Shown: piece after piece, positions 33,253-45,087 of the stretch | Position numbering within the stretch: position 1 is the stretch's first letter | How the letters are laid out: the number at the start of each line of letters is the position of its first letter | Assembly: GCA_020881915.1 (NCBI GenBank) | Contig: JAJFPB010000001.1 | Span: forward strand, 5,642,001-5,706,000 | Direction of reading: 5' to 3' | DNA: 64,000 bases | Source of the DNA: Paramyrothecium sp. XJ0827 | Lineage: Eukaryota; Ascomycota; Sordariomycetes; Hypocreales; Stachybotryaceae | Notes under the pieces: model-generated | The model's database searches: none | What the model saw: only the letters and a program-made list of their open reading frames with translations | What the model was told of the DNA's origin: nothing | Made by a program: the position numbers and the translations under genes

Positions 33253-36200
33253 ATCATATTCGGGCTCGAATTTCGAGGTGGCTCGCGGATGATCTGAGAC
33301 TTGATATCTCCTTCACCGACCATCCGCCCTTCGAGAGAAGAATATCGATAGTGTGAAGGCCCTCGAATGCGACTGCCTAGCGATGCTCTAGCTAGTAGAG
33401 GTAGGACGTGCATCAAGCTTGACGTCCTTATCTGAGACCAAGGGACTGAAACCAAAATCTAACTCGATTCCACCTCGCAAACGCTCACAGCGGCTGCCGC
33501 TCGATGTTTCACCTTGCTTCCACTGGATTCGAAGACCGGCCGGACTCGGCCACACAAGATACACCTCGCTGCTCTTTAAGTTACTCTGTCGGTGTGCATT
33601 CGTGTCTTACGCAGCCACAGCTTCTGATCAACTGGAAGCACCGAATTAGTCGCTGGCAGCCTGGCAGACCTAGTGCCGAATTGGACACCGAACACCAAAC
33701 AAACGCGCCAGAAGAACCATGAGGCTGGTGGTGGCCAAGCGACGGCGTCATTTTTAACGTCCCAGCCACCGGCGGCTTGAACTATAACAACAGCTTCACT
33801 ACGGATACAGAGTAGATAACCATAACGGAGTAATGTTGAACGAGGGTCGCTGTAAAACTTTGTGTTACGGTTTTCAGAACGCCTTTCCTTATCGTCAGAT
33901 GGCCTGCACGGCGGAAACATGCTGAACGCAGCGCTCCATGTGTAGATTAGATTTCGAAAAGCTTTGAAGTTGCATGGGAAAAGCTAGGCTCGTTTCCTAG
34001 AATAGATGTCCGAGGCCAAGAAGTCATAATAAACAAACCGCGCTGATCACGTCGGACCAGAAGCTCAGTGTTGATCAATCTGTGGGAGCCCCGAAAAAAA
34101 CGGGACTCAAGTGCCGGGTAGTCAAGGTGTAAGAAGCCTCGCGGCCTATCGACCTGTTGCATGTATTACACGGATGTTGGGTGTCGGCCCGGCCTAGGAA
34201 GACAGTCCCAATCATTGCCATTGAGACCCGTGTCTTGTGGGATCCTAAGTGGAGGGCAGGTGAAGAAAGAGTGGGACACCAACGCCATCAGCGGGAAGAC
34301 TCAAATTTGATGCAGGTGACCATTTACGATGGAGGTGACATCTGCCCTCCTCGCCGGTGGTATGGTGGGCGGCCGTGAGACGCGACTTCGCAGGTACCAG
34401 AGATCCGTGACGACACAATCACATCTTATCATGGTTGTGGATGTGGATTGCGCCAACGCCATAGCTGCAGGGCGTGCACACCTCGGGAGAAATTGGAAAC
34501 TCAAGGTTTCTTCACCGGGTTTCGGTTGGTCGGCCATTCAAAACCAAGAATAGCGCCCGGCGTGCAGAGAATCCTACAAGCAAACTCGTGCGTGCTGGTC
34601 GCCTTGCTGAATGCAGCTACGGAAGAGGCCAACAGCGAGGGTGCCGCGAATGGTGCCTGGAATGGCCCACAAGTTGCACGTCTTACACCGGATCCCCGGA
34701 GCCGTCGCTCTACAGGGATTCGACATTGTTGAGCGACGCTCGACGAAGACGCAGGAAGAAAGATGTGGAAAGAGTGCCAAGTCGTCCCAACCTCTCCTCC
34801 CAAACCACCAATCAATACCTGGCTCATGTTTCGTCAGCGTGGTGCCGGCTGCACGTTTGCCTCGGTTGTTGGGGGGAGCGCCAGACTTCAAAAAAAAGTC
34901 GTGCGCCGCAAGGTAGTTGAGGCACGGCAGAGCGGGCAGCCTCCAAAGGCCGTCGCTGATGCTGCGACGTAACGTATGCGATTGAGTCACATCTGGGAGG
35001 AAAGGCCAGGTTGGCAATCTGACTGAGTTGCCGGGCGAGGGCGAGGCGCGGACAAGAGACAAGTGTCCAAAGAACGCGCACGTAATGAATGGTTAGTTGG
35101 TGGCGGTGGAAAGCCTAAGAGCACGGGGGCAGAGTTCATGAAGAACGGGTATTGGTTATGGAGAGCCCTCGACAATGCGTGACGACTTTCTCGAATAATG
35201 AAAGCGATTGCGTAAGGTCCTACTTCATCTCAAGGCTACTGCTGCAGGTACCAAGGTTCCATTTACCCTGGGCAGGGCGAGATCCAGAAACTGTGCCGGC
35301 AGTTCCTGGATTCAGTTCGGGGTGTGTGTCAAAGGCTCGTCATTCTTTTGTTATTGACGGTAAGGTTGGTATTAATTTCGCGACGCGTGCGGTCCCGAAA
35401 GTAAGGATAAGGATAAGGTAAGGTAAGGTACGGAATCTACTGTGCTGCCTCGCCCAAGCCGCTTGTGCCTTTGCCACAGTCGAGTTGATGCTGCAAGCAC
35501 AATGTCAATTCACTACCTCTGTGCTCGAGTCAATTCTCTTGTCACGCTACTCGAAAGCTACCTGCATTGAGGATCCAGATTGGCAGCGCAATGATAAACC
35601 AAAAGACCCTGGCAAACGCCACAAACCGATGGTTTTCGCAGATGCGGCCATTGGTCGAGACACTCCCATGCTTTACCAGCGCTACAAGCCAGTCGAGCTA
35701 ATCCAAGCAGTCGGTCCGCCCTAGAGTTGGACGAGATGCACTGTCCAGACGCGCCGGCGCCCGCTGCGTGCTCACAGTGCAGGCACGCACTAATCCCTGT
35801 GCTGCAATTTCCCCGAGCGCTGAACACAGCACCAGTTCTCTTGTACCTCGCGGGTCCACCTTCTCTGGGCGCCATGCCTATTAAAAAGATGGCTCAGCAC
35901 TCCCCTCCCCCCAAAACTGCCACTGGGTTTTCCTGGACGGTCCACCCACCGCCCATGCCCACAGATGATCAATCCCATCAGTCAAGTCATCAATCTATCC
36001 TAACCTAACCAGACTAACACTTCCCTCCTTCACTCCACTCTTCCCAGGAGGACCCGAAACAATCCCTTCCTTCTGCTTGATTAATTCTTCTCTGCTCATT
36101 TCGTAGTCGCCTGGGTTTTTCTTATACGATCGAGTCACTGGAACCTGTCGCCGGCAAAGCAAGCACAGTCCTCCACAATCCCGGACGCAGCATTTTAGGG

Positions 36201-36589
36201 GACCCTGACCGATCATTGACCCATTTCGCCTTCACCCGCGGCCTAGCCTCTCCGACCTCGCGTACTACCCACGCCAATCCACCGCTTCAGACCCGGCAGA
36301 GACGACCAGCTGCGCGTCTTCGCCTATAGTCACACGGCTTCTATCAGTGGACGATGGCCTCATAGCTCGGGACGAGACACACGACAAAACATCGGCTCGA
36401 CCCCGCCATTTCGTCGCTTCGCTTAGGGCATTGGATCACCAAGCAAACCAGACAACCGGAACACTGCTTGCCTCGCCTCCTGCGCGCTTTCGACCGAACA
36501 GACTACATACTACACCACCCGCACCTTCCGATACGTCAAACAGGCTGTTGGAGCATCCCCGGCGTACACCAACGAGGCCGCCTCTGGCC
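33253..36589. other. Intergenic region upstream of the MGA2-like gene
   Basis: About 3.3 kb between two plus-strand genes. Small overlapping frames only; none has a domain. An AAGGATAAGG/AAGGTAAGGTA array lies at 35403-35431. From about 36000 to 36589 the sequence is C/T-rich and probably forms a long 5' leader; the reading frame of the downstream gene stays open to about 36347, but has no ATG before 36590. Confidence 0.55.
35403..35431 (+). repeat. AAGGAT/AAGGT tandem array
   Basis: Two AAGGAT units followed by three AAGGT-type units ending in AAGGTACGG. Same family of intergenic arrays as those at 21320 and 62780. Confidence 0.85.
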
Positions 36590-39500
36590 ATGTCATCCAT
36601 TGGAGGAACAGGCACCGTCAGCCCTATGATAGCAGGAGGGGGAATGACAGGCAGCGAGTTCAATGAATTTTCCGACGAAGAAGTTGTTGGCTCCAGCTTG
36701 TTTGATTATCCCCATAACCCCGACACCTTGCAAAGCTTAGAGTCAATCGGCGTTGCTGATCATAAAGTCTACCTATCGCCTCAGGAGCTCACCGCTTCAG
36801 TCCCTTTCCCCGACTCTCCGAACGATTCCTACCACGATTCGTCTTCCGAATCCGCTGCATCCTCCAAACAGGCGAGGAGCTGCAGCACGTCAACGAAGCC
36901 GACACCCGCTGCCGCTGGCGATGTCCCAATGGATGAATCTCACGATGACAAGATGGAATGGGGTCAGTCCAGCTTTCTGGACCTAGAGACAGAGGGCTCT
37001 AACTTTGCTTTCGATCGGATGCCGGAGGCCCCTGGCACAGATGCCATGTACACCTTTGGCAACCCGGACGACAGTTTCATGGATCAGTCTTTTGATTTTG
37101 AGAGTGCTTCCAGCAGTCCAGATGCCCCATCAAATGGGAACCTGGCCAACTCTCCCGGCATGCCCACTCTCCAAACCCACAGTCCAAATGTGGAACTGTC
37201 AGGGGTTACTCGAGGGTCATATACACACAAGAAACGATCTTCTGTACGTAATGGCTCGAATCTGCTCTTGTCTCCAGTTGGCTTGACTAACGCTACTCGT
37301 CAGCAATTTTCCGCGTCCTCCTTACCCACAGGTCGCAAGGCCAGCGCCTCACGAGATGTCTCGCCCATGTCAACGTTGGTTGCAAGTCACGGCTCTTCGC
37401 CCGCAGCCTTGTTCAATTCACCATCCCCTCACACCGTCCCAGAATTCAATGGTATTAGTGGCAGCAACAGTATTTGGCCAAACAAGCTGGACTTGACCGC
37501 TCGGTTGCCGCTACAATTTGGCGGTCAGATGATGCAGCCAATGCCACTACCACAGCACCTGCCACTTATCAGCCCTCTCTCCAAATTGAATGGCCGCTAT
37601 GAGCTGAGAATTTTACCGACACCCGCCAAGTCCCGTGTCGAAACTCAAATTCCCATAAGGATGGTCATGAGCCCCCTGCCTCCTGGGATTACCAAGCTAC
37701 GTCTCCCGCCTCACACCATCTCAAAGCCAAAGTTGGTTGCCAAACCTCCCCCTGATCCCTCCCCTGACACTATAGTGTTGCACGTGAGCCTTGTCTGCAC
37801 CAGTGCGATGCTTCAGCCGGGCTTGAAGCAGAAGGCGTTGGAACGAGCAGCGGTAAATCCTCAAGGCTACCTACCAGACCCGGAGATCGAGGCCAACCTG
37901 CCACAGAATGGCGGTGAGGTTCGCATTTGCGCTGGGTGTATTGTACGAGAACGAAAGAGAGCGGCGAGGAAGAAGATCAAGAAGCCAGAAGAAGAAAAGT
38001 TGTGGAGCAAGGATGAAGAACGCCGTGTCATTGTGTTCAATACTCAAGAAGTGAAGGAGTGGCAACCCCTGAGTGCTGCGCTGCTAACGAAGGACGGCAA
38101 ACCTGATCTAGCTGCACCCAAAGGCGCCAAGCAAGTTGACGCACCGATGCGCATAGCTTGCTATTGCCGGCATCACGGAGAGAAGATGGGCTTCAACGTC
38201 ATATTCACCGTCAAAGATTGTAAAGATCGTGTTGTCGCGCAGGCTATGTCGGACCCCATCATGATCACGGATGACCACAAAACCCACCCCGTGACACAAC
38301 AAATGCAAGCAACCGAGCCAGCGAACCCGGCGACAACGCCTGATATGAATGGCCTCGCGCCCAACGGTCCCAATGGCCCGCTTCCCAAACCCGCGTCAGC
38401 AATCGACGTGGCAGCTGCCCCCCGTGGGAGTCAAAATTCTTCTCAAACCGTTGTTCAGGGTGCGCCATCCGGTAAGACGACGCCTACATTGGGTACTACG
38501 GCAGTACCACCTCGCACTCTGTCCCGGCCTGCGTCACCCGGACCAGGAGGGCCCACAGCGAAGCGAAGAAAAGGGAGTGGCTCCCGTGTACCGAACGACC
38601 TCGCCATGACAAGGCTCGATACGTCGCCTGCGCCGGCCTCTCGAGCTGCCAGCATCCACATGCCTTCCATCCCTGCTGCCACATCGCCTTTCAGTCCCAA
38701 CCAGAACCTTCAACCACGTGAATCATTGTTTGGACAGCCTCCTTTTGCGACAGGGCCGCCCACACCAAGCAACAATGACCAGGCTCCCTTCTTTGGCAAT
38801 CATCGGTCCGCCAGCATGGATAACCTGGCTATGGCGCAGCTGTACTCAGCACCGGCTTCCAACCATCCCAGCCGCGCCCCTAGCCCGAACGGCTTGCGCA
38901 ATGGCATTGGTGCCATGCCCCAGAACCAATTCACACAGGCCCTTGCAAGCAGCTTGTACTCACTGCCTATGGGTCTCAACCAGACTCCTGTACCGCCAAT
39001 CATCCACAAAATCATCCCTAATGAGGGCCCAACGACTGGTGGCATCGAGGTGACCGTGCTTGGAGCAGCTTTTTTTCAAGGACTCGAGGTATGCTTTGGG
39101 GATCAGAAGGCAACCACAACCACTTACTGGGGCGAATCCTCCTTGGTTTGCCTGCTTCCACCTTCCAGCGTTGCAGGAGCTGTACCGGTCACGTTCAAGC
39201 ACCAGGGTGGGCAAGCGTCGCAGACGTTTTCTCTTGCAAAGCAACCACCAGTCTTCAAGTACATTGACGACAGCGAAGACAAACTAATCCGTACCGCACT
39301 CTCGGTTCTGGGGCATAAGATGTCCGGCCAGATGGTCGATGTCAGTGACCTCGCTCGGAGGATCCTGAACGACGGCAACTCGAGCTGGACGGGCGGTTCG
39401 TCAGCTGGGACGGCCGGCAACGGATCTATGTTCGGACACAACACGAATTCTCAACACTTGGAGACGCAGCTTCTCAAGTGCCTCGACTTGATTGACCTAG

Positions 39501-40967
39501 ACGACAGTGCCCACAGAACTCGTCTAGACCTGAAGCGATCAACCGGCCATACTATGCTCCACCTGGCTTGCGCTCTTGGCTATCACCGGTTTGTTGCAGC
39601 CCTCTTGGCTCGTGGGGCGAACCCCGATGCCCGCGATCGCGGCGGGTTCACGCCCTTACACATGGCTGCCATCCATAGCCACTCCGAGATTGTCAGGCGC
39701 CTGATGCTGGCTGGAGCTGATCCCACCATCAGGAGTTTGTCGAGCCTGACTGCTGCAGATGTCGCCCAGTCACGCACGGTACTGCGCGCAATTCGTCATT
39801 CACAGCGCCACGTCCGATCGCGTAGCGGCTCGTCTCTGCACAGCAGAACTAATAGCGCCACCTCGCTTCGATCGCTTTGGGAGCCGATGACGAAGGTCAA
39901 CACTCACGAAGAGCCCATCATTTCGCTAGATTCCGGCGAGGAAAGCCCAGAGTATACATCCGGAGACTTTGAAGACGAGGATCCTGATGACAATGTGTTC
40001 ATCGGCAAGCGGAGGCCAAGCGGGATTCGTGCGGACAAAGATCGGGTCAGCGCAGCTACTCAAAGTGATGAGTCTGTCGATGACGGTCTGGCCTCTCCAA
40101 CAGCAGCCCTTACCGTTGCTTTAAAGGAGCAGTTCCAACAGCAACTGCATCAGCTTCAACAGTCAATGACCTTGCACCTGCAAAACCTCCCCCACCTTCC
40201 ACAAATGCCCCAGATGCCCCAGATGCCAAACTTCCCGGGTATGCCAATGTTCCCGGATTATCAAGCATATCTACAGCAGGCGCCATTTATGCGGCGTATG
40301 CAACAGCTCATGCCCGGCATGACTACAGCACGACCTGGCTCAGACGAGGATGGTGCACCGCATCAGAAGATGGATGGCCGCTGGTGGGATTTCTCCTCCT
40401 ACATGAATGCTAACGCTGGCGCAGCGCCTCCACCAGCGTACGAGGACATCTTTCCTCAGAAGGACCTGGACCAGAAGCAAGCATCCGCGGCTCAAGCTGC
40501 CGCCGAGGCGGAGGCTGACATGAAGTGCGCAACCCTGTACGATCAGCCCAGCTCGGCCTCTGCGGAGTCAAGCACCGCTGTGGCCCAGGCCAGGCAGACC
40601 AACACCGCGGTCCCCGATGTGCTCAAGATCGGACGGAAGAATGCCATAACGAGGGAACAGCAAGAGAACTTTCTAAAGGCACGCGAGCAGAAGTTGAAGA
40701 GAATCAGCAGTGATAGGAATCTCTTCTTCGTTTGGGTAAGTTCATTGCCACCAAGACTGCAAGCGCGCAGACACTAACATAGCTCACCAGATCCCTCTGC
40801 TCGTCCTTGTGATGTGCGCTATGCTCTACAACTACTTCCCGTCGTTTATCTTGTTCCTCTGGAACATTGTGCGGGCTGTTGTGCAAGTTGGACGCACTAC
40901 CGCGTCCGGCTTTGTTCAGCAGACTTGGGGCCGAGTGCCCGGCAATCCTATCGAGAATGGATTGTAA
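36590..40967 (+). CDS. ER-membrane-tethered transcription factor, MGA2/SPT23 type (IPT domain plus ankyrin repeats)
   Basis: Homologue of yeast Mga2/Spt23, which sense ER membrane saturation, are cut by the ubiquitin-proteasome system and activate the OLE1 desaturase gene. Exons: 36590-40735 and 40791-40967; 1440 residues (1420 if a 60-nt internal segment, 37244-37303, is spliced). The intron (GTAAGT, ACTAACAT branch, CCAG) joins RNLFFVW to IPLLVLVMC. A long Ser/Pro-rich N-terminus carries an acidic start. A conserved Mga2-specific block around residues 340-560 includes YELRILPTPAKSRVETQIPI and CRHHGEKMGFNVIFTVKD. The IPT/TIG immunoglobulin-like fold lies at about 800-890 (IIPNEGPTTGGIEVTVLG), and ankyrin repeats at about 984-1050 (GHTMLHLACALGYHRFVAAL, GFTPLHMAAIHSHSE). 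A coiled/Gln-Met stretch follows, and the C-terminal transmembrane helix is at about 1376-1412. Start is the first in-frame ATG. Confidence 0.9.
37244..37303 (+). other. Stop-free 60-nt intron-like segment inside the MGA2-type ORF
   Basis: Begins GTACGTA, contains TGACTAACG (an ideal branch site 22 nt before the end) and finishes CGTCAG. It is in phase 0, is 60 nt long and has no stop, so the frame is open with or without it. If removed, KKRSS joins QFSASS. Confidence 0.6.
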
Positions 40968-42028
40968 AGCTCAAAGCTCGTGACAATTTCCGCCATTCCT
41001 GCGGTATCTCGCCGTTACTACTGGTAACGGCCTCACTTCAATTCACTATTCATTAATGCAGGTTTCAATTTTTTGCAAACACTTTTTCATTGGGATGCTA
41101 CGGTTTACCAGTTCAAATACATGCGGGTATGAAGCCCACTCTTCGCTGTTATTAGCGATTTTGAAGCGCTTGGCAGGCAGCCTCGGATGGTCAAGGAGTA
41201 ACGGATTGAATTATCACGTCGCGGTGCCAACCATGCGGAAGCATGCGGCGGTAGGACGAGTGCGCCGTCCAACTATCAAGCGACATGACATGTGTTTTGG
41301 GGGGTTTTGCCTTAGATTCATACTTTCATACTGGGGGAAATGAGCGATCTTGACGCGAGGGCGCTCGGGAATTGGTTATTGGGAAACAAAGACTTGGGGT
41401 GGCATGAACGGCCACGGTTTTTCCTTTTGCTTTCTGTATTTAGTTTGGTGTATGGTCCAGCTCATGATGGTGTCACAAAGAATGCCGTCGATGCAGCAGA
41501 TCTCGGCTTCTGTTGAAAACTATAGTATCAGAGCGGCTTGCGTTTCTGACGCCTGTCACACTCAATTCTTTTGTGCCTTGTTGCTTCTTACATTTATGCC
41601 ATTTCTGCATGTGTCAACTCGTGGGAGCTAAGACCCCTTCAAGCTGGAGTCTTTGCAATTGTGTTCTACATGAGCGACCTGTTGAGCTTTTCAAATTCTT
41701 CTTGGCGGCTACTATCCCGTTGACCCAGTCTCGTGAAATATATACATAACCACCCTGGCAACTCTTAACCACCAAGCTCGAATCCTCCCTGTTCATGTAC
41801 ATGTTGCTCGTGAATCGTGACGCATGGGCCCATCCTAATTTCTCTCATCTCGAGTTCATATACCCGGCATCAAAAGCCATCTCATTGACGTGGCATCAAA
41901 ATCAGGCCATGCTGTGGCGCACACTATAGGTAACTCCTTCTCGTCGTGACGCGCATTTGGCGTTCCCACGGCAATCCAATCATCAGGACCATCGTGACTC
42001 ACGAGTTCGCCGTCAGCGCACCTGCGTC
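40968..42028. other. Convergent 3' region downstream of the MGA2-like gene
   Basis: About 1.06 kb between tail-to-tail genes. Contains only small frames without similarity; probably both 3' untranslated regions. Confidence 0.55.
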
Positions 42029-43417
42029 TCACCATCTCAACCCCCTCCACGGCGCACCGTTCTCTCTGTCCTCGCCGTACGTGAACTTTTCGGGGATGAC
42101 GGGTACGTGAGGGATGCCGCGATTCGCGTCGGGCACCACGCGCATCGGCTCAGTGGCAATCTTGCGTGAGCGGAGAACTCTCGTGCTGACGTTTGTCAGT
42201 GGCACTGCTGCTGATGCTGCTCCATGCATCTGCTCCTGCTGTTGGCATTCGCTCACGTTTTTCCGGACCGATGACCGCCGAATCGGCATGTCAAGGGTCC
42301 GCTGGCCAGGCAGTTTCGCAAGCACGCGCTTGGTCAACTTGATTGTCTCCCGTTGCGGCGGCGGGGCCATCGGCGCTGCAGATGCTGAAGCCGGATCGGC
42401 GTTTGTGCCGGTGGTGGAGAAGCTGCGGCGGGAGAGGATGTTGCGACGCGAGCCTATGTTGCGTAGCCTGGGCAAAGCAGCCATATCACGCGATGCCGAC
42501 TTGCGCAGCTTGCGTGGCGTGAGCTGCTGCATCTCCTCGTCGTCGTTGTCGGAGTCAGCCGCACGCTTGGTGCCGCGTGACGAAGCAGCGCTGTTGGGAG
42601 CGCAAATGGGCGACGAAGGACGCGTCGTTGGCATCGGCAAGGAGTTCGGGTCTACGGTCGCAGAGGCTGCGGCACTGTATTTGTGCGAGTTCGGGGTCAG
42701 GGGCCAGGCCGGAGGGAGAGGAGCAGGCTGTGTGACGAGAGAGATGGATGGCGTCGGTTGAGGCGGCTTATAAGAGGAAGACGGCCTGGAAGTTGGCGCT
42801 GAGGGAGCGGCTCGAGATGGTGGCGGGGGGTTGTTGCTCTCGGAACCGGGGGCAGCATGGCGGGTGGATTGGATGGCGTGGGCCGAGAAGAAACCAGAGG
42901 CAACGAGTTGATGGTAGTTGGCCAAGACCTCCTCCCGCGTCGGCCTCTCCTCCTTCATCACCACGTCCTCAGGCTCCTGGGGTGCTACTCGCTTCTTGCT
43001 GGCCGTCTTGGCCTGCTCTTCGGCCGCGTTGTCACGGCGGAATCCCAACCTGCCCCAGACACCATCCCACATCTGGCCCAGCAGTCTTGTGCTCTTCTTG
43101 TTCAATAGTTTAGGGGGGCTGGCGTCGTGCTCCGACTGTGGCTGGGGCTGGTTCTGCTGCCCGGGTGGGTGCTGATGAGAGTGGTGAGCATGGGGGCCGT
43201 GGCTAGGGTGATGTTGATGTTGTTGTTGTTGATGATGATGATGATGATGAGGCGTTTCTGATTCGAATAACCCTGAAGCAGGCCTCTCCAGGGCGGCGCG
43301 CTCTTCGATCCCGAGGAACTGGACGGGCGGTGCGGCAGAGGCTCGGTCGTTCATGGAGCCCTCGTGGAAGCGGCTGCGGCTGGGGGGCCGTGGAGGCTTC
43401 ACGCGAGGGGGACCCAT
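42029..43417 (-). CDS. Uncharacterised fungal protein with His/Gln tract, predicted nuclear
   Basis: Single open frame of 462 residues from the ATG at 43417; an alternative Met lies at codon 22. I do not recognise a named domain. The order is: basic Pro-rich N-terminus; a His/Gln tract (about 57-70) and further His-rich sequence to about 85; a helical-looking motif LGQMWDGVWGRLGFRRD (about 113-129); an EEVLANYHQLVASGFF segment after acidic and basic patches; a long Ser/Pro disordered middle; then basic clusters (TPRKLRKSASRD, SRRNILSRRSFS) and a C-terminal block with PVIPEKFTYGEDRENGAPWR. The two compact hydrophobic-aromatic motifs and the C-terminus look more constrained than the rest. Basic clusters suggest a nuclear protein that may bind nucleic acid. 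That it is real is supported by the long frame against a background of shorter ones and by the motif structure; function is unknown. Confidence 0.75.
   Translation of the reverse strand: MGPPRVKPPRPPSRSRFHEGSMNDRASAAPPVQFLGIEERAALERPASGLFESETPHHHHHHQQQQHQHHPSHGPHAHHSHQHPPGQQNQPQPQSEHDASPPKLLNKKSTRLLGQMWDGVWGRLGFRRDNAAEEQAKTASKKRVAPQEPEDVVMKEERPTREEVLANYHQLVASGFFSAHAIQSTRHAAPGSESNNPPPPSRAAPSAPTSRPSSSYKPPQPTPSISLVTQPAPLPPAWPLTPNSHKYSAAASATVDPNSLPMPTTRPSSPICAPNSAASSRGTKRAADSDNDDEEMQQLTPRKLRKSASRDMAALPRLRNIGSRRNILSRRSFSTTGTNADPASASAAPMAPPPQRETIKLTKRVLAKLPGQRTLDMPIRRSSVRKNVSECQQQEQMHGAASAAVPLTNVSTRVLRSRKIATEPMRVVPDANRGIPHVPVIPEKFTYGEDRENGAPWRGLRW
43211..43250 (-). repeat. Trinucleotide tract encoding His/Gln
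   Basis: GTT/GAT trinucleotides on the plus strand read CAT/CAA on the sense strand and encode a His run then a Gln-rich run in the uncharacterised protein. Likely length-polymorphic. Confidence 0.85.
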
Positions 43418-45087
43418 TGAGGCTGCGTCCCTCTGGACTTTCGGTCTGCAACTGGACTTGTTTGGTGGTGTGTGCTTCCGATGCAGCTATTCGGTGTTGT
43501 ATGTTGTAAGACGTGTGTTGCAGCAGTCAAGTTGAGTCGTAAGTTCAGGATGAGTTGCGGAAGCGTTTGGGTACTGCAACGGCAAGGTCGTTATCAGCGG
43601 GAATGGCTTGCAAGTCGACGGGTGTTTGTCAATTCCCTTGGTTGGGCACAACGGGATCCTGCAGCGTTCAAGATTCTCCGACGTCGATAAAAAAGATAAG
43701 GAAGCTCGTTGGAAGGCAGGATCGGTGGCGGGAGCTTTTGTTGACGCAGCACTTCCGTTTTGGGTGGTGACAGGCGCCCCTCACCACAGCAACGACGCCA
43801 ATCCCCACGCTGGCCTACGAGGTGAAGGTAGGTACCTGTTCGTCCGAGACCAGGTATCTCACAGCACCTCGGCAGGGCGGCCGGTACCCACAAGGCCCGG
43901 GGCCTCTACCTACGCTACTCCGCCGCTGGCCCCCTTCATCGACGGGGTCCGCCCCGGTCCTTGCATCGTTTTGTTGCACCGCCCTACGTATCTCGTTGGA
44001 TCTCATCGGGGAACGGCTGGGAACGTGTTCATGCAGGGTGAGAAGCTACGGTGGGATTAGATTAGACTAGACGAAATGAGAGTCTTGGATCCAACTCAAG
44101 ACGCGTATGCACACAGTAAGAAGTAGTCTCGCTTGCTCGCTCCCATCAGCCGCAGGGACTGAATGAAGGGGGACTTGCAGTTTTAGATCGCGACATTGTC
44201 GCAAGACCACGACCACGTCCACGTCGACGCACGCTTTCCTCGACAGCATCTACACCCCCCGTCACCATTTGGAACGAGGCTCAACGGGAGGAAAGGTACC
44301 CCGTTCATCAATGTGACATCTGGCGCCAACTCAAAATCAATTTTGTATATGTGTATATATCAATGCTCCTAAAGGCCTCTCCATCTTGAACAAATCTGGT
44401 GCCGATATCAAAAGTCCAGTTTCCCAAACATTTCTCAAAGGCAAGAGTCAGGCCCTTTGCACTGCACCGCGCCGCATCGCATCGCTGCCATATCGTCATT
44501 CCCAAATCGATCGAATTCCCACGGGAATCGACAAGGAAAGGGTGTTTCGTAAAACAAAAGTATACTTGGCGTTACCGTACGAAGAAGTAACAGGTGGAGC
44601 AACGAGTCCATGTTTGCGCAGAATAAGCTCCAGAACGCACCACTAAGACGAGAGAATAATAATAAAAAAATGAATGGACAGTAGTAGTAAGGAGAATGGC
44701 TGCGTGTAATGAAAGGCAGGCGTATCATGGCCTAGAAATGAGAACATCGGTATCGTGTTGCCGTCCTTCCTGCGTCGTCGTTGAAAGGCCGCATGCAGAT
44801 ATAAAAGTTCAACAGGAGTCGTTGTTAACACAAGTAAAAAGAAAGCATCCGCTCATCGAACCCTCCGATCGGCTGTTTTCGATCGAGAAGACGACAGAAC
44901 TGTTTCGCCCTTCCAGGGACAAAATAAAACAAGCGCCCAAACGCCGCGACCCAATATTATATTTGTCGTGAACGCCTCCCAAACGTAGGTAGAATTGTTA
45001 TATGCATGTACAGCTCCATGGCATTCTTCTACACCATCAACAAACTAGAAGAAGGCTAGTTTCTTTCCCCTCTTTTGTCGTTCTTCT
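43418..45087. other. Intergenic region between the uncharacterised gene and veA
   Basis: About 1.7 kb between two minus-strand genes: promoter of the uncharacterised gene on the left, veA 3' flank on the right. Small unrelated frames only; a short AT repeat (TATATGTGTATATATC near 44344-44360) is present. Confidence 0.55.

Noticed and set aside
36347..36589. Upstream extension of the MGA2-like protein
   Set aside because: Frame open but starts only with GTG; the residues are low complexity. The first ATG is at 36590.
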